From the NCBI GenBank assembly GCA_036675475.1, contig JAKFEY010000044.1:1-64000 (forward strand): a stretch of 64,000 nucleotides of DNA, given 5' to 3'. Position numbers and translations under genes: made by a program. Under the pieces are notes generated by a model. That model saw only the letters and a list, made by a program, of their open reading frames with translations. It was not told the DNA's origin and searched no databases. Shown piece after piece: positions 32,618 through 40,753 of this stretch. The DNA comes from JALYRV01 sp036675475 (GTDB taxonomy: Bacteria > Acidobacteriota > Vicinamibacteria > Vicinamibacterales > SCN-69-37). Position 1 is the first letter of the stretch, and the number at the start of each line of letters is the position of its first letter.

Positions 32618-33556
32618 CGAAGTTCCAGACCCGCTGCGATAGCCGGTCCGCGCGCGCACCGAGTAGTCATCGTCGGTCGCGCGCACCGTCAACGGCCGCC
32701 ACCCTGGCGGGCCGGGCTCGAAGGCGAGCAGATACTGATGTCTCAGCTCGCCAAGAATTTCGCGCGCCGCGCTGCTGGCATGCGCCGGCGTGCTCGTGAT
32801 GTGGGTACTGCCGCCGGTCCAGTACGCCAGGCGGCCGAGCGCCGTGTCGGTGTCCAGCGCCGCGCGATCGATGACGGCGTCGGGCATCCCCTCGTGATCG
32901 ATGGGCGAGACGACGGCGAACACATAGATGGGCACGTCGATGGCGCTGGCAATCGCCGACACCTGCGCGGCCGACATCCGGCTGCTCGTGTCGATGCCGT
33001 CGGTCACGATGATGATGGCCTGGCGGCGCGAGCGATCCGGGCTGATGCGCGAGGCCGTATCGGCCGCCGCGTCGAAAATCGAGGTCTGGCCGTAGGCGCG
33101 AAGCGAGGTAAAAGCCTTGTCGATCGCCGATCGATCGGTCGTGAACGGCTGCACTTCGCGCAGCGTGCGATCGAAGGCAAACACCGCCGCCTCGTCGGAC
33201 GGCGTGAGGCCGTGCACGAAGTGCCGCGCCGCGGCCACCGCGCTCTCGAGCTTCGATGACATGCTCATGCTGCCGCTCACGTCGAACAGCAGCGCCACGC
33301 GAATGGGCGCGTTCTGGTCGAACTGCAGATCGACGAGCTGGCGATAGTGGCCGCCGTCGATCACTTCGAAATCGGCTTTCGTGAGGCCGGGCACGAAGCG
33401 CCCGCGGCGATCGCGCACGACCGCGCGCACCTGCACGAGATCCACCGATGACTTGAATGTGGGCTGCTGCGCGAAAGCCGGCCGATCCAGCGCCGGTGAC
33501 GCGAGAAGTGGCACGAGTGCCAGAAGCCGAGCGGTTCGCAGGGTTGCCCGTCGCAC
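32615..33556 (-). CDS. VWFA-related protein of the acidobacterial type
   Basis: A 313-residue exported protein: signal peptide (about 1-30), a short entry domain (VDLVQVRAVVRDRRGRFVPGL and the ADFEVIDGG strand) and a von Willebrand A domain with the MIDAS motif DVSGSMS near residue 93, then IIIVTDGIDT. The entry domain plus vWA pairing is the one described as the VWFA-related acidobacterial domain (TIGR03436), which is the best taxonomic clue in the window. It probably binds a protein partner through Mg2+ at the cell surface. It starts with GTG and ends in a dispersed palindrome. Confidence 0.9.
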   Translation of the reverse strand: MRRATLRTARLLALVPLLASPALDRPAFAQQPTFKSSVDLVQVRAVVRDRRGRFVPGLTKADFEVIDGGHYRQLVDLQFDQNAPIRVALLFDVSGSMSMSSKLESAVAAARHFVHGLTPSDEAAVFAFDRTLREVQPFTTDRSAIDKAFTSLRAYGQTSIFDAAADTASRISPDRSRRQAIIIVTDGIDTSSRMSAAQVSAIASAIDVPIYVFAVVSPIDHEGMPDAVIDRAALDTDTALGRLAYWTGGSTHITSTPAHASSAAREILGELRHQYLLAFEPGPPGWRPLTVRATDDDYSVRARTGYRSGSGTS

Positions 33557-33716
33557 GCCGGCCCTTAGAGCACGGGGCGGGCCAACAGCTCTAAGTAATT
33601 GAGGGATGGTGAGTTATGAGTTAAGAGTTGCTGAAAACCGGCTACGGATGGGCGGCTGTGCCGTGTAAGTTTTTCGCGATCGAGAAATGATTGCGTTCCT
33701 TGCTAACATGCTCCAG
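33557..33716. promoter_or_regulatory. AT-richer divergent intergenic region with palindrome
   Basis: 160 bases between the VWFA gene and the aminotransferase. A perfect inverted repeat CTTAGAGC (33564-33571) / GCTCTAAG (33588-33595) with a 16-base centre lies just before the VWFA start, and could be an operator. The part around 33600-33630 is a simple, AT-rich run of GAGTTA-like words. TAACAT (33704-33709) is seven bases before the aminotransferase ATG. Confidence 0.45.
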
Positions 33717-34943
33717 ATGACCGCCGTCCGAGTGTCGAGCCGCGTGAGCGGTTTCACGTATGCCATCCGCAACATCGTCGCTGAAGCACGCAAAGTGGAG
33801 GCGTCCGGCACGCGCGTCCGGTACCTCAACATCGGGGACCCGATTGCGTTTGGCTTTGCCACGCCGCCGCACCTGATTGACGCCGTGGCGCGCGCGATGC
33901 GCGACGGACACAACGGCTACACCGCGTCGGTCGGCATCGAGCCGGCGCGCGAGGCGGTGGCCGACGACTACACGCGCCGCGGCATGCCGGTGTCGCCCGA
34001 CCACGTCGTGCTCACGTCGGGCACGTCGGAGGGCATCGAGCTTGCGCTCGGCGCACTCGCCGACGAGGGCGACGAAGTGCTGGTACCGGTGCCGACCTAT
34101 CCGCTGTACACGGCGGTGCTCGCGAAGCTCGGCGCGCGCGCGGTGTTCTACAAGCTCGATCCGTCCAACGGCTGGCAGCCCGATCTGGAGGACATCCGCC
34201 GGAAGATTTCGCCGGCGACGCGCGCCCTCGTCGTCATCGACCCGAACAATCCCACCGGCGCGGTGTACCCGGCGGCCACGCGCCGCGCGCTGCTCGATCT
34301 CGCCAGCCGCCACAACGTGCCGATCCTGGCCGACGAGGTGTACGGCGAGCTCGGATACGACGGTCCTGTCGCGCCCATGGCGAGCCTCGATCCAGAGGCG
34401 CCGGTCATTTCCTTCTCATCGCTGTCGAAGGCCTACCTCGCGCCCGGCTGGCGCGCGGGCTGGCTCGCGGTGGGCCGCCACGAGCGCATGAACGACGTGC
34501 TGGCGGCCATCCGCAAGCTGGCCGACGGGCGCCTGTGCAGCCCGGGCCCGATGCAGTACGCGATTCGCGAGGCGCTGACGACGGATCGCTCGCACCAGCA
34601 GGTGTTCATCGACGCGTTGAAGGAGCGCGCGGGCATTTCGGTGGCGCGCCTCAATGCCATCGACGGCATCACCTGCGTCGCGCCCTCGTCGGCGTTTTAC
34701 GCGATGCCGAAGGTCGCGCTGCCCGACGGCGTCACCGACGAGGACTACATCGTCGCGCTGCTGCGCGCCACCGGCGTGCTCTGCGTCTATGGATCCGGCT
34801 TCGGCCTGCCCGCCGGCGACGGATTCTTCCGCGTCGTCTTTCTCGCCTCGCCCGGCGAGCTGCACGAGATCTACGATCTGATTGCCGACTTCACTCCCCG
34901 GTTCCTGGCGCGCCCGGCCGCGGCAGTGAGCACCGGCAGATGA
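33717..34943 (+). CDS. Class I/II aminotransferase, AlaA-like
   Basis: A 408-residue PLP enzyme. RYLNIGDPIAFGF at the N-terminus matches the LNIGNPAPFGF block of E. coli AlaA, followed by IDPNNPTGAVY, ILADEVYGELGYDG and SFSSLSKAYLAPGWRAGW (PLP lysine). It probably makes alanine from pyruvate and glutamate. I chose the ATG at 33717 from alignment with AlaA and from TAACAT seven bases upstream; in-frame starts at 33687 and 33708 exist. It overlaps the AI-2E transporter gene by ATGA. Confidence 0.9.
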   Translation: MTAVRVSSRVSGFTYAIRNIVAEARKVEASGTRVRYLNIGDPIAFGFATPPHLIDAVARAMRDGHNGYTASVGIEPAREAVADDYTRRGMPVSPDHVVLTSGTSEGIELALGALADEGDEVLVPVPTYPLYTAVLAKLGARAVFYKLDPSNGWQPDLEDIRRKISPATRALVVIDPNNPTGAVYPAATRRALLDLASRHNVPILADEVYGELGYDGPVAPMASLDPEAPVISFSSLSKAYLAPGWRAGWLAVGRHERMNDVLAAIRKLADGRLCSPGPMQYAIREALTTDRSHQQVFIDALKERAGISVARLNAIDGITCVAPSSAFYAMPKVALPDGVTDEDYIVALLRATGVLCVYGSGFGLPAGDGFFRVVFLASPGELHEIYDLIADFTPRFLARPAAAVSTGR

Positions 34944-35992
34944 CGACGCCTGACGACGATCGGCGGCCGCTGGTTCTGTGGGCGATTGCGATGTCGCTCG
35001 GCGGCATCGTGCTGCTCTACACGATCTACCTGATTCGCGACGTCCTGCTGCTGTTGTACGTGTCGGGGATCTTCGCGATCGGCTTCAGCCCGATCGTCCG
35101 CTACATCGAACGGCAGCGCGTGGGCCTGATCGGACGGCGCCTGCCGCGCTGGCTCGCGATTCTCATCCTCTATCTCTTCATCATCAGCGCCATCGTCGGC
35201 CTGTGCGCGCTGATCTTTCCGCCGCTGGTGGCGCAGGCGCGGGCGTTCTGGGAGCACCTGCCCGATCTGCTCGCGCGCGGCCAGGCGTTTCTGATCGAGC
35301 GCGGCTTCCTGCAACGGCAACTGTCGATGCAGGAACTGGCGCAGCGCGCGCCCGGAACGGGCGGCGACACCGTGGGCCGCGTGATTGGCGCCGCGTGGGG
35401 ATTTTTCGGCGGCATCTTCGGCCTGTTCACGATCCTGATCCTGACGTTTTACCTGCTCGTGGAAGCCGACGCGATTCGATCGTCGTTCCTGCGGCTGTTT
35501 CCGCGCGGGCGCCGGTCGCAGGTGGCCAACGCCAGCGCCGAAGTGACGGTGAAGGTGAGCGCGTGGCTGAACGGCCAGCTGCTGCTGGCCGCCATCATCG
35601 GATCGACGGCGGCAATCGGCTTGTGGCTGATCGGCGTGCCGTACTTCTATGTGCTGGCGCTCATCGCCGCGGTTGGCGAAATGGTGCCGATCGTCGGCCC
35701 CATCATCGCGGCGCTGCCCGCCATCGCGGTGGCGTCGAGCGTGTCCGGCAGCACCGCGCTGTGGGTCGCGCTGTTCTTCTTCGCGCAGCAGCAGGTGGAA
35801 AACCATCTGCTCGTCCCGAAGATCATGGAACGGCAGGTCGGCATCAGCCCGGCGGTCGTGATCGTGGCGCTCCTCATCGGCGGCTCCCTGCTCGGCGTGA
35901 TGGGGGCGATTCTCGCCGTCCCCACCGCGGCGATCTTCCAGGTGATCTATCAGGAGCTCGAACGCCGCCGTGCCGATCCGTCGCGCGAGTAG
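34940..35992 (+). CDS. AI-2E family transporter
   Basis: A 350-residue protein with about eight membrane helices, in the PF01594 layout: paired N-terminal helices (about 15-60), an amphipathic segment (HLPDLLARGQAFL), and the conserved C-terminal part GEMVPIVGPIIAALPAI and MERQVGISPAVVIVALLIGG. The family is named after autoinducer-2 export, but members also act as sodium/proton antiporters, so the substrate is open. The ATG overlaps the aminotransferase stop (ATGA) and its end overlaps the next gene by 23 bases. Confidence 0.9.
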   Translation: MTTPDDDRRPLVLWAIAMSLGGIVLLYTIYLIRDVLLLLYVSGIFAIGFSPIVRYIERQRVGLIGRRLPRWLAILILYLFIISAIVGLCALIFPPLVAQARAFWEHLPDLLARGQAFLIERGFLQRQLSMQELAQRAPGTGGDTVGRVIGAAWGFFGGIFGLFTILILTFYLLVEADAIRSSFLRLFPRGRRSQVANASAEVTVKVSAWLNGQLLLAAIIGSTAAIGLWLIGVPYFYVLALIAAVGEMVPIVGPIIAALPAIAVASSVSGSTALWVALFFFAQQQVENHLLVPKIMERQVGISPAVVIVALLIGGSLLGVMGAILAVPTAAIFQVIYQELERRRADPSRE

Positions 35993-37949
35993 GCCGTTCA
36001 CGGCGTGGCACGCGGCGGCGCTGTATCTGGCCGCGACGCTCGCGTGGACGTGGCCGCTCGCCCCGAACATCGCGACCTCCATCGCGTGGGACCTCGGCGA
36101 CCCGATGCTGGTCGCGTGGGTCATGGGCTGGGTGAACGACAGCGTGCTCGCGCTCGCGCGCGGCGACCTCGCGCGGTTCCTCGCGCTGTGGGACACACCA
36201 ATCTTCCATCCGCAGCCGCTGACGCTGGCCTACTCGGAACACATGATTCCGCAGGCGCTGTTCGTCCTGCCGCTGCACGCCGCCACCGGCAACGTGATTC
36301 TCGGTTACAACGTCGCGCTCGTCGGCACGTTCGTGCTGTCGGGCGTGGGCATGTTCCTGCTCGCGCGCGAGCTGACGGGCAGCGTGGCGGCGGCGCTGCT
36401 CGCCGGCGCGATTTTCGCCTTCGCGCCATACCGGGTCGACCAGCTGTCGCACCTGCACATCCTGTCGAGCCAGTGGATGCCGCTGGCGCTGTATGGGCTT
36501 CGTCGCTATTTCACGACGCGGCAAATGCGTCCGCTGGCGTGGGCCACGCTTGCGCTGGTCGCGCAGAACCTGTCGAGCGGCTACTACCTGTTCTTCTTCA
36601 CACCGTTCGTGGTGGCGTACGTGATCGCCGAGATGTGGGGACGCGGCCTGCTGCGCGACGCGCGGACGTGGCTGCATGTGAGCGCGGCCGGCGCCGCCTC
36701 GGCGGTGCTCACGCTTCCCTTCCTGATTCCGTATCTTGCGGTTCGAGCCGACGCGGTGGGACCGCGCTCGTACGAAGCGATCCGCCAGTTTTCAGCGGAC
36801 GTGTACGCGTACGCCACCGGCTCGGCATACGTGTCGTGGTACCGCGACCTGCTCGACGCGATGCGGGAAGCGCCCGAGAACACCGCGTTCCCCGGCGCCG
36901 TCGCCACGCTGCTGACGGTGGCCGCGCTCGTGCTGCTCTCGCGGCACGCCGTGCGGCGGTGGCGCGCATCGGATGCGCGCGATGGACGCCGCGGTCCGCT
37001 CGTCGCCTTGCTGCTGGCCATCACTCTGCTGTCGGTGGCGGCCATCGTGTGGATCGCGATTACGGGCGGCCGCATCCTGATCGTCGCCGGCCAGGAAGTG
37101 CGGCTGCGAAACCTCGGGCGCTTCGCGATGTACGGCGCGGCCGCGCTGACACTGGCGGCAGCGCTGTCGGCGCGCCTGCGGGCCGCGTTTCGAGGCGTGC
37201 CCGGGTCGATGGCGGCGTTCGCCCTCGCCGCGGCCTTCGCGGCGTTCCTGTTGTCGCTCGGGCCGCGCATGGAGTCGATGAACGAATTCATCGGCCATGG
37301 GCCGTACGCGCTGCTGCTGAACCTTCCCGGCTTCGACGGGCTGCGCGTGCCGTCGCGGTTCGCGATGATCGTCATGCTGTGGATGGCCGTGGCCGGCGCC
37401 TACGCCGCGGCCGCGCTTGTCCGCCGCACGCGCTGGGGGGCCGCCGCGGTGCTCGCGCTCGCCGCCGTGGCCGTCGTCGAGTCACGGCCTGCGACGTTCA
37501 ACCTCGACTCCGCCTTTTTCGAAAGCGATGTGGCGCCCCTCACGATGACGCACCGGCTGCACGCCGCCGAGCCGCTGTATCAGAAGCTGCGGGAGCTGCC
37601 GCGCGGCGTGCTGCTCGAGCTGCCCTGGGGCACGACCGGGTGGGACATCCAGTTCATGCACGCGCAGCGGCGGCACGGTTGGCCGCTCGTGAACGGCTTC
37701 AGCGGCTACTTTCCGCAGACGCATGTGCGCAGCAGCCTGCTGAGCGATGCGCTCGTGTCTCCCGATCGCGCGTGGTGGGCGCTCGAGCGCAGCGGCGCGT
37801 CCCACGTGATCGTCCATGAATGGGCATTCCGCTCCATCGATCGAGGAAAGCGGGTGTCACAGTGGCTGCGCGACAACGGCGCGGTCGAGGTGGCACGCAC
37901 CGGGCACGACGCCCTCTTCCTCCTGCCGGGAGGCATCAGGCACCGCTGA
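35970..37949 (+). CDS. Large multi-pass membrane protein, GT-C-like
   Basis: A 659-residue protein with some eleven to thirteen hydrophobic helices in residues 10-510 and a soluble C-terminal part (about 520-659). A conserved-looking first loop with WDLGDPMLVAWVMGW and an acidic-aromatic pattern recalls GT-C glycosyltransferases, but I cannot see a decisive motif. The GTG start lies within the end of the AI-2E gene (23-base overlap), so the two are cotranscribed. A role in glycosylating lipids or proteins of the envelope is a guess only. Confidence 0.7.
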   Translation: MPIRRASRPFTAWHAAALYLAATLAWTWPLAPNIATSIAWDLGDPMLVAWVMGWVNDSVLALARGDLARFLALWDTPIFHPQPLTLAYSEHMIPQALFVLPLHAATGNVILGYNVALVGTFVLSGVGMFLLARELTGSVAAALLAGAIFAFAPYRVDQLSHLHILSSQWMPLALYGLRRYFTTRQMRPLAWATLALVAQNLSSGYYLFFFTPFVVAYVIAEMWGRGLLRDARTWLHVSAAGAASAVLTLPFLIPYLAVRADAVGPRSYEAIRQFSADVYAYATGSAYVSWYRDLLDAMREAPENTAFPGAVATLLTVAALVLLSRHAVRRWRASDARDGRRGPLVALLLAITLLSVAAIVWIAITGGRILIVAGQEVRLRNLGRFAMYGAAALTLAAALSARLRAAFRGVPGSMAAFALAAAFAAFLLSLGPRMESMNEFIGHGPYALLLNLPGFDGLRVPSRFAMIVMLWMAVAGAYAAAALVRRTRWGAAAVLALAAVAVVESRPATFNLDSAFFESDVAPLTMTHRLHAAEPLYQKLRELPRGVLLELPWGTTGWDIQFMHAQRRHGWPLVNGFSGYFPQTHVRSSLLSDALVSPDRAWWALERSGASHVIVHEWAFRSIDRGKRVSQWLRDNGAVEVARTGHDALFLLPGGIRHR

Positions 37950-37957
37950 GCTCCGCG

Positions 37958-37972
37958 TGGCACGCGCGTTGC
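37958..37972 (+). promoter_or_regulatory. Sigma-54 type -24/-12 promoter of the DUF5658 gene
   Basis: TGGCACGCGCGTTGC fits the sigma-54 consensus TGGCACG-N4-TTGC exactly, with ten bases between the invariant GG and GC. The predicted transcript start is near 37983, directly before a strong ribosome site (AAGGAGG, 37984-37990) and the GTG at 37995. Confidence 0.7.
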
Positions 37973-37994
37973 CCTTAGTCAGGAAGGAGGCAAC

Positions 37995-38345
37995 GTGGAA
38001 CCGCGAGCTTACGCACACGCATACGCAGCACCCCTCAGTGAGGCGAACGACCGCCGCATGCTTGGGCATCAGCTCGTCTTTGCCGCGTTCCTTCTCACGC
38101 AGATTCTCGACGGCATCCTTACTTACATGGGCGTGTCGATCTTCGGCGTCGCCGCCGAAGGCAATCCGATTCTCGCGTGGCTGATGGCGTCCTACGGCGA
38201 AGCGTTTGCGCTGGCCGGCGCGAAAATCGTGGCGGCGCTCTGCGGCGTGGCGCTGTATGTGCTGGCCGTCGACCGCCTGCTCGCCGCGCTTACGCTCGTC
38301 TACATCGGCGCGGCCGTCGTGCCGTGGACACTGGTGCTCTTCTGA
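37995..38345 (+). CDS. DUF5658 family small membrane protein
   Basis: A 116-residue protein with three membrane helices. LTQILDGILTYMGVSIFGVAAE followed by GNPILAWLMASYGE is the DUF5658 signature. It starts with GTG four bases after AAGGAGG. Its promoter is of sigma-54 type, so expression should need an enhancer-binding activator such as the NtrC-type protein at 61457. Function unknown; an envelope or stress role is plausible. Confidence 0.85.
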   Translation: MEPRAYAHAYAAPLSEANDRRMLGHQLVFAAFLLTQILDGILTYMGVSIFGVAAEGNPILAWLMASYGEAFALAGAKIVAALCGVALYVLAVDRLLAALTLVYIGAAVVPWTLVLF

Positions 38346-38367
38346 ACCGACCTCATATACTCGTGGA

Positions 38368-39552
38368 ATGCGCACGGATCCCCTGGCATTCCTCGGCGAC
38401 GAAATCGCCTCGCTCAAGCAGCAGAACCTCTATCGCCGGCTCCGCATCCTCAATGACGAGCAGCAGGCCACAACCCGCTTCGACGGCCGTTCCGTCGTCA
38501 ACCTCTCCTCGAACAACTATCTCGGCCTGACCACGCACCCGCGGCTTCGCGAGAAGTCGATTGAGGCCATCGAAAAGTTCGGTGCCGGGTCCGGCTCCGT
38601 GCGCACCATCGCCGGCACCATGGCCATCCACATGGAGCTCGAGGAACGGCTCGCGGCCTTCAAGAAAACCGAGGCCGTGGTCGTCTTCCAGAGCGGGTTT
38701 GCGGCCAACGCCGGCACCGTGTCGGCGATTCTCGGGCGCGACGATGTGATTGTGTCGGACGAGCTCAATCACGCCAGCATCATCGACGGCGCGCGCCTGA
38801 GCCGCGCCACCATCAAGGTGTTTCCGCACAAGGACGTCGATGCCGCGCGCAAGATCCTGAGCGAACTGCCGGCCGCGCAGAAGAAACTGGTGATCACCGA
38901 CGGCGTCTTCAGCATGGACGGCGATCTGGGCCCGGTCGCCGAGCTCGCGACGGTGGCCGAGCAGTACGGCGCGATCATGATGGTCGACGATGCGCACGCC
39001 AGCGGCGTGTTCGGGAAGAACGGGCGCGGGACCATCGACCATTTCGATGCGCACGGCCGCGTCGACATCCAGGTGGGCACGCTGTCGAAGGCCATCGGCG
39101 CGCTCGGCGGCTATGTGGCGGGCAGCCGCAATCTGATCGAGTTTCTCTATCACCGCGCGCGGCCGTTCCTGTTCTCGACGTCGCATCCGCCGGCGGTGGC
39201 CGCGGCCTGCCTGGCGGCGCTCGACGTGCTCGAGCAGGAGCCGGAGCTCATCGATCGGCTGTGGGAGAACACGCGGTTCTTCAAGGCGGGCCTGGCGGCG
39301 CTCGGCTTCAACACGGGCATGAGCGAGAGCCCGATCACACCCGTCATCGCGGGCGAAAGCGCGCTGGCCATGAAGCTGTCGGATCGGCTGTTCGAGGAGG
39401 GCGTGTTCGCCCAGGGCATCGCGTTTCCCACCGTGGCGCGCGACAAGGCCCGCGTGCGCACCATCGTCACCGCCACCCACACGCGCGAGGAGCTGCAGTT
39501 CGCCCTCGACACCTTCGCGAAGGTGGGCCGGGAACTTCAAATCATCGCGTAA
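38368..39552 (+). CDS. kbl: Glycine C-acetyltransferase / AONS family (Kbl-like)
   Basis: A 394-residue fold type I PLP enzyme of the alpha-oxoamine synthase group. LSSNNYLGLTTHPRL, GSGSVRTIAGTMAIH, DDAHASGVFG and GTLSKAIGALGGYVAG (PLP lysine) are all present. Length and the LYRRLR start fit 2-amino-3-ketobutyrate CoA ligase (threonine catabolism) better than 8-amino-7-oxononanoate synthase, but the two are hard to separate by eye, and no threonine dehydrogenase or biotin gene is nearby. TATACT is placed six bases before the ATG. Confidence 0.85.
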   Translation: MRTDPLAFLGDEIASLKQQNLYRRLRILNDEQQATTRFDGRSVVNLSSNNYLGLTTHPRLREKSIEAIEKFGAGSGSVRTIAGTMAIHMELEERLAAFKKTEAVVVFQSGFAANAGTVSAILGRDDVIVSDELNHASIIDGARLSRATIKVFPHKDVDAARKILSELPAAQKKLVITDGVFSMDGDLGPVAELATVAEQYGAIMMVDDAHASGVFGKNGRGTIDHFDAHGRVDIQVGTLSKAIGALGGYVAGSRNLIEFLYHRARPFLFSTSHPPAVAAACLAALDVLEQEPELIDRLWENTRFFKAGLAALGFNTGMSESPITPVIAGESALAMKLSDRLFEEGVFAQGIAFPTVARDKARVRTIVTATHTREELQFALDTFAKVGRELQIIA

Positions 39553-39566
39553 ACGTAATGTCTTAA

Positions 39567-40745
39567 ATGCGGGACAGCTTCAACCGGTATACCCGCGAGA
39601 TCACCCAGGCGGATCTCGGGCGTCTGTTCACGCGCGAGACGCCCGAGGCCTACCGGTACTTCGCCCGCGACATCGACCTCGATGTCCTGGCGGCGCTGCC
39701 GTGGTACCGCCGGTGGCCGCGCTTTGCGCGGCTGTTTTTCATGGCGTTTGCCATGCGGCTGTCGCCGGCGCGGCGGGCGCTGTACGGCGTGGCCGTCGTC
39801 GCGGCCGTGTTCGGGGCGATCGAGCTGTTCGAAGGACCCGGACAGCTGCGCGGACTGGTCGGCCCGTTCGAGGTGATGTTCATCACGCCCAGATGGGCAG
39901 ACGGCACAGGCTGGTTGCTTGCCGCCTTCGTTCTGCTCAACCTTCTCGTCATGATGGAGGTGGCCGACCGCCTGTCGCTCAAGAACGAGCTCGAGGTGGC
40001 GCGCGACATTCAGCTGGCGATGCTGCCCGGCGGCACGTGGTCGGACGGCACCGCGTCGGCGGCCGGCGTCACACGCCCGGCCAACACGGTGGGCGGCGAT
40101 TTCTATGACGTGCTGCCGCTCGCCGACGGGCGCGTCCTGATTGCGCTGGGCGACGTGGCCGGCAAGGGCAGCCCCGCGGCGCTCCTGATGGCGCTGCTGC
40201 TGGCGATGATGCGCACGCTCGTCGACGAGGGGCTCGACCTGGCGCCGCTCGTGCGCCGCCTCAACGCGCAGATCCTGCGCCACAGCCCGCGATCGCGCTT
40301 CATCACGCTGTTCGCGGCCGCCTACACGCCCGCCACCGGCGCGCTCGAATGGGTCAACGCCGGGCATCTGCCGCCGGTCATCCGCCGCGCGAACGGCGAT
40401 CTGGATCGCGATGCCTTTCGCGAGGGCGGCGGCATGGCGCTCGGCATGTTCGAGCAGGCGGAGTATGCCTCGAGCACGGCGATGCTGGCCCCGGGCGACG
40501 CGCTGGTCCTCTACAGCGACGGACTGACCGAGGCCGAGAATGCCGCGGGCGAACCATTCGAGGATTCCGGGGTCGAAGGGGTCGTGACCCGCCACGGCGT
40601 CAACGATCCCGCCTCGCTCGGCCGCGCGCTGCTGCTCGCGGTCGAGACCTACGCCGGCGACGCGAAGCTCGCCGACGATCTCACGGTGCTGTCGCTGGTG
40701 CGCCACGCCGCCACGGAGGCCACACCCCGCCTCGCCGTCGTCTAA
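39567..40745 (+). CDS. Membrane-anchored SpoIIE/RsbU-type PP2C phosphatase
   Basis: A 392-residue protein. Two membrane helices lie at about residues 65-85 and 110-135, followed by a signalling-helix segment (LKNELEVARDIQLAMLP) and a SpoIIE-type PP2C domain (about 160-385). VGGDFYDVLPLADGRV, LGDVAGKGSPAALLMA, NAGHLPPV and LYSDGLTEAEN hold the metal-binding aspartates. It should dephosphorylate an anti-anti-sigma-type protein in response to an envelope signal. A second enzyme of this class lies at 51902. No STAS or RsbW partner is seen in the window. Confidence 0.92.
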   Translation: MRDSFNRYTREITQADLGRLFTRETPEAYRYFARDIDLDVLAALPWYRRWPRFARLFFMAFAMRLSPARRALYGVAVVAAVFGAIELFEGPGQLRGLVGPFEVMFITPRWADGTGWLLAAFVLLNLLVMMEVADRLSLKNELEVARDIQLAMLPGGTWSDGTASAAGVTRPANTVGGDFYDVLPLADGRVLIALGDVAGKGSPAALLMALLLAMMRTLVDEGLDLAPLVRRLNAQILRHSPRSRFITLFAAAYTPATGALEWVNAGHLPPVIRRANGDLDRDAFREGGGMALGMFEQAEYASSTAMLAPGDALVLYSDGLTEAENAAGEPFEDSGVEGVVTRHGVNDPASLGRALLLAVETYAGDAKLADDLTVLSLVRHAATEATPRLAVV

Positions 40746-40753
40746 ACACCCCA

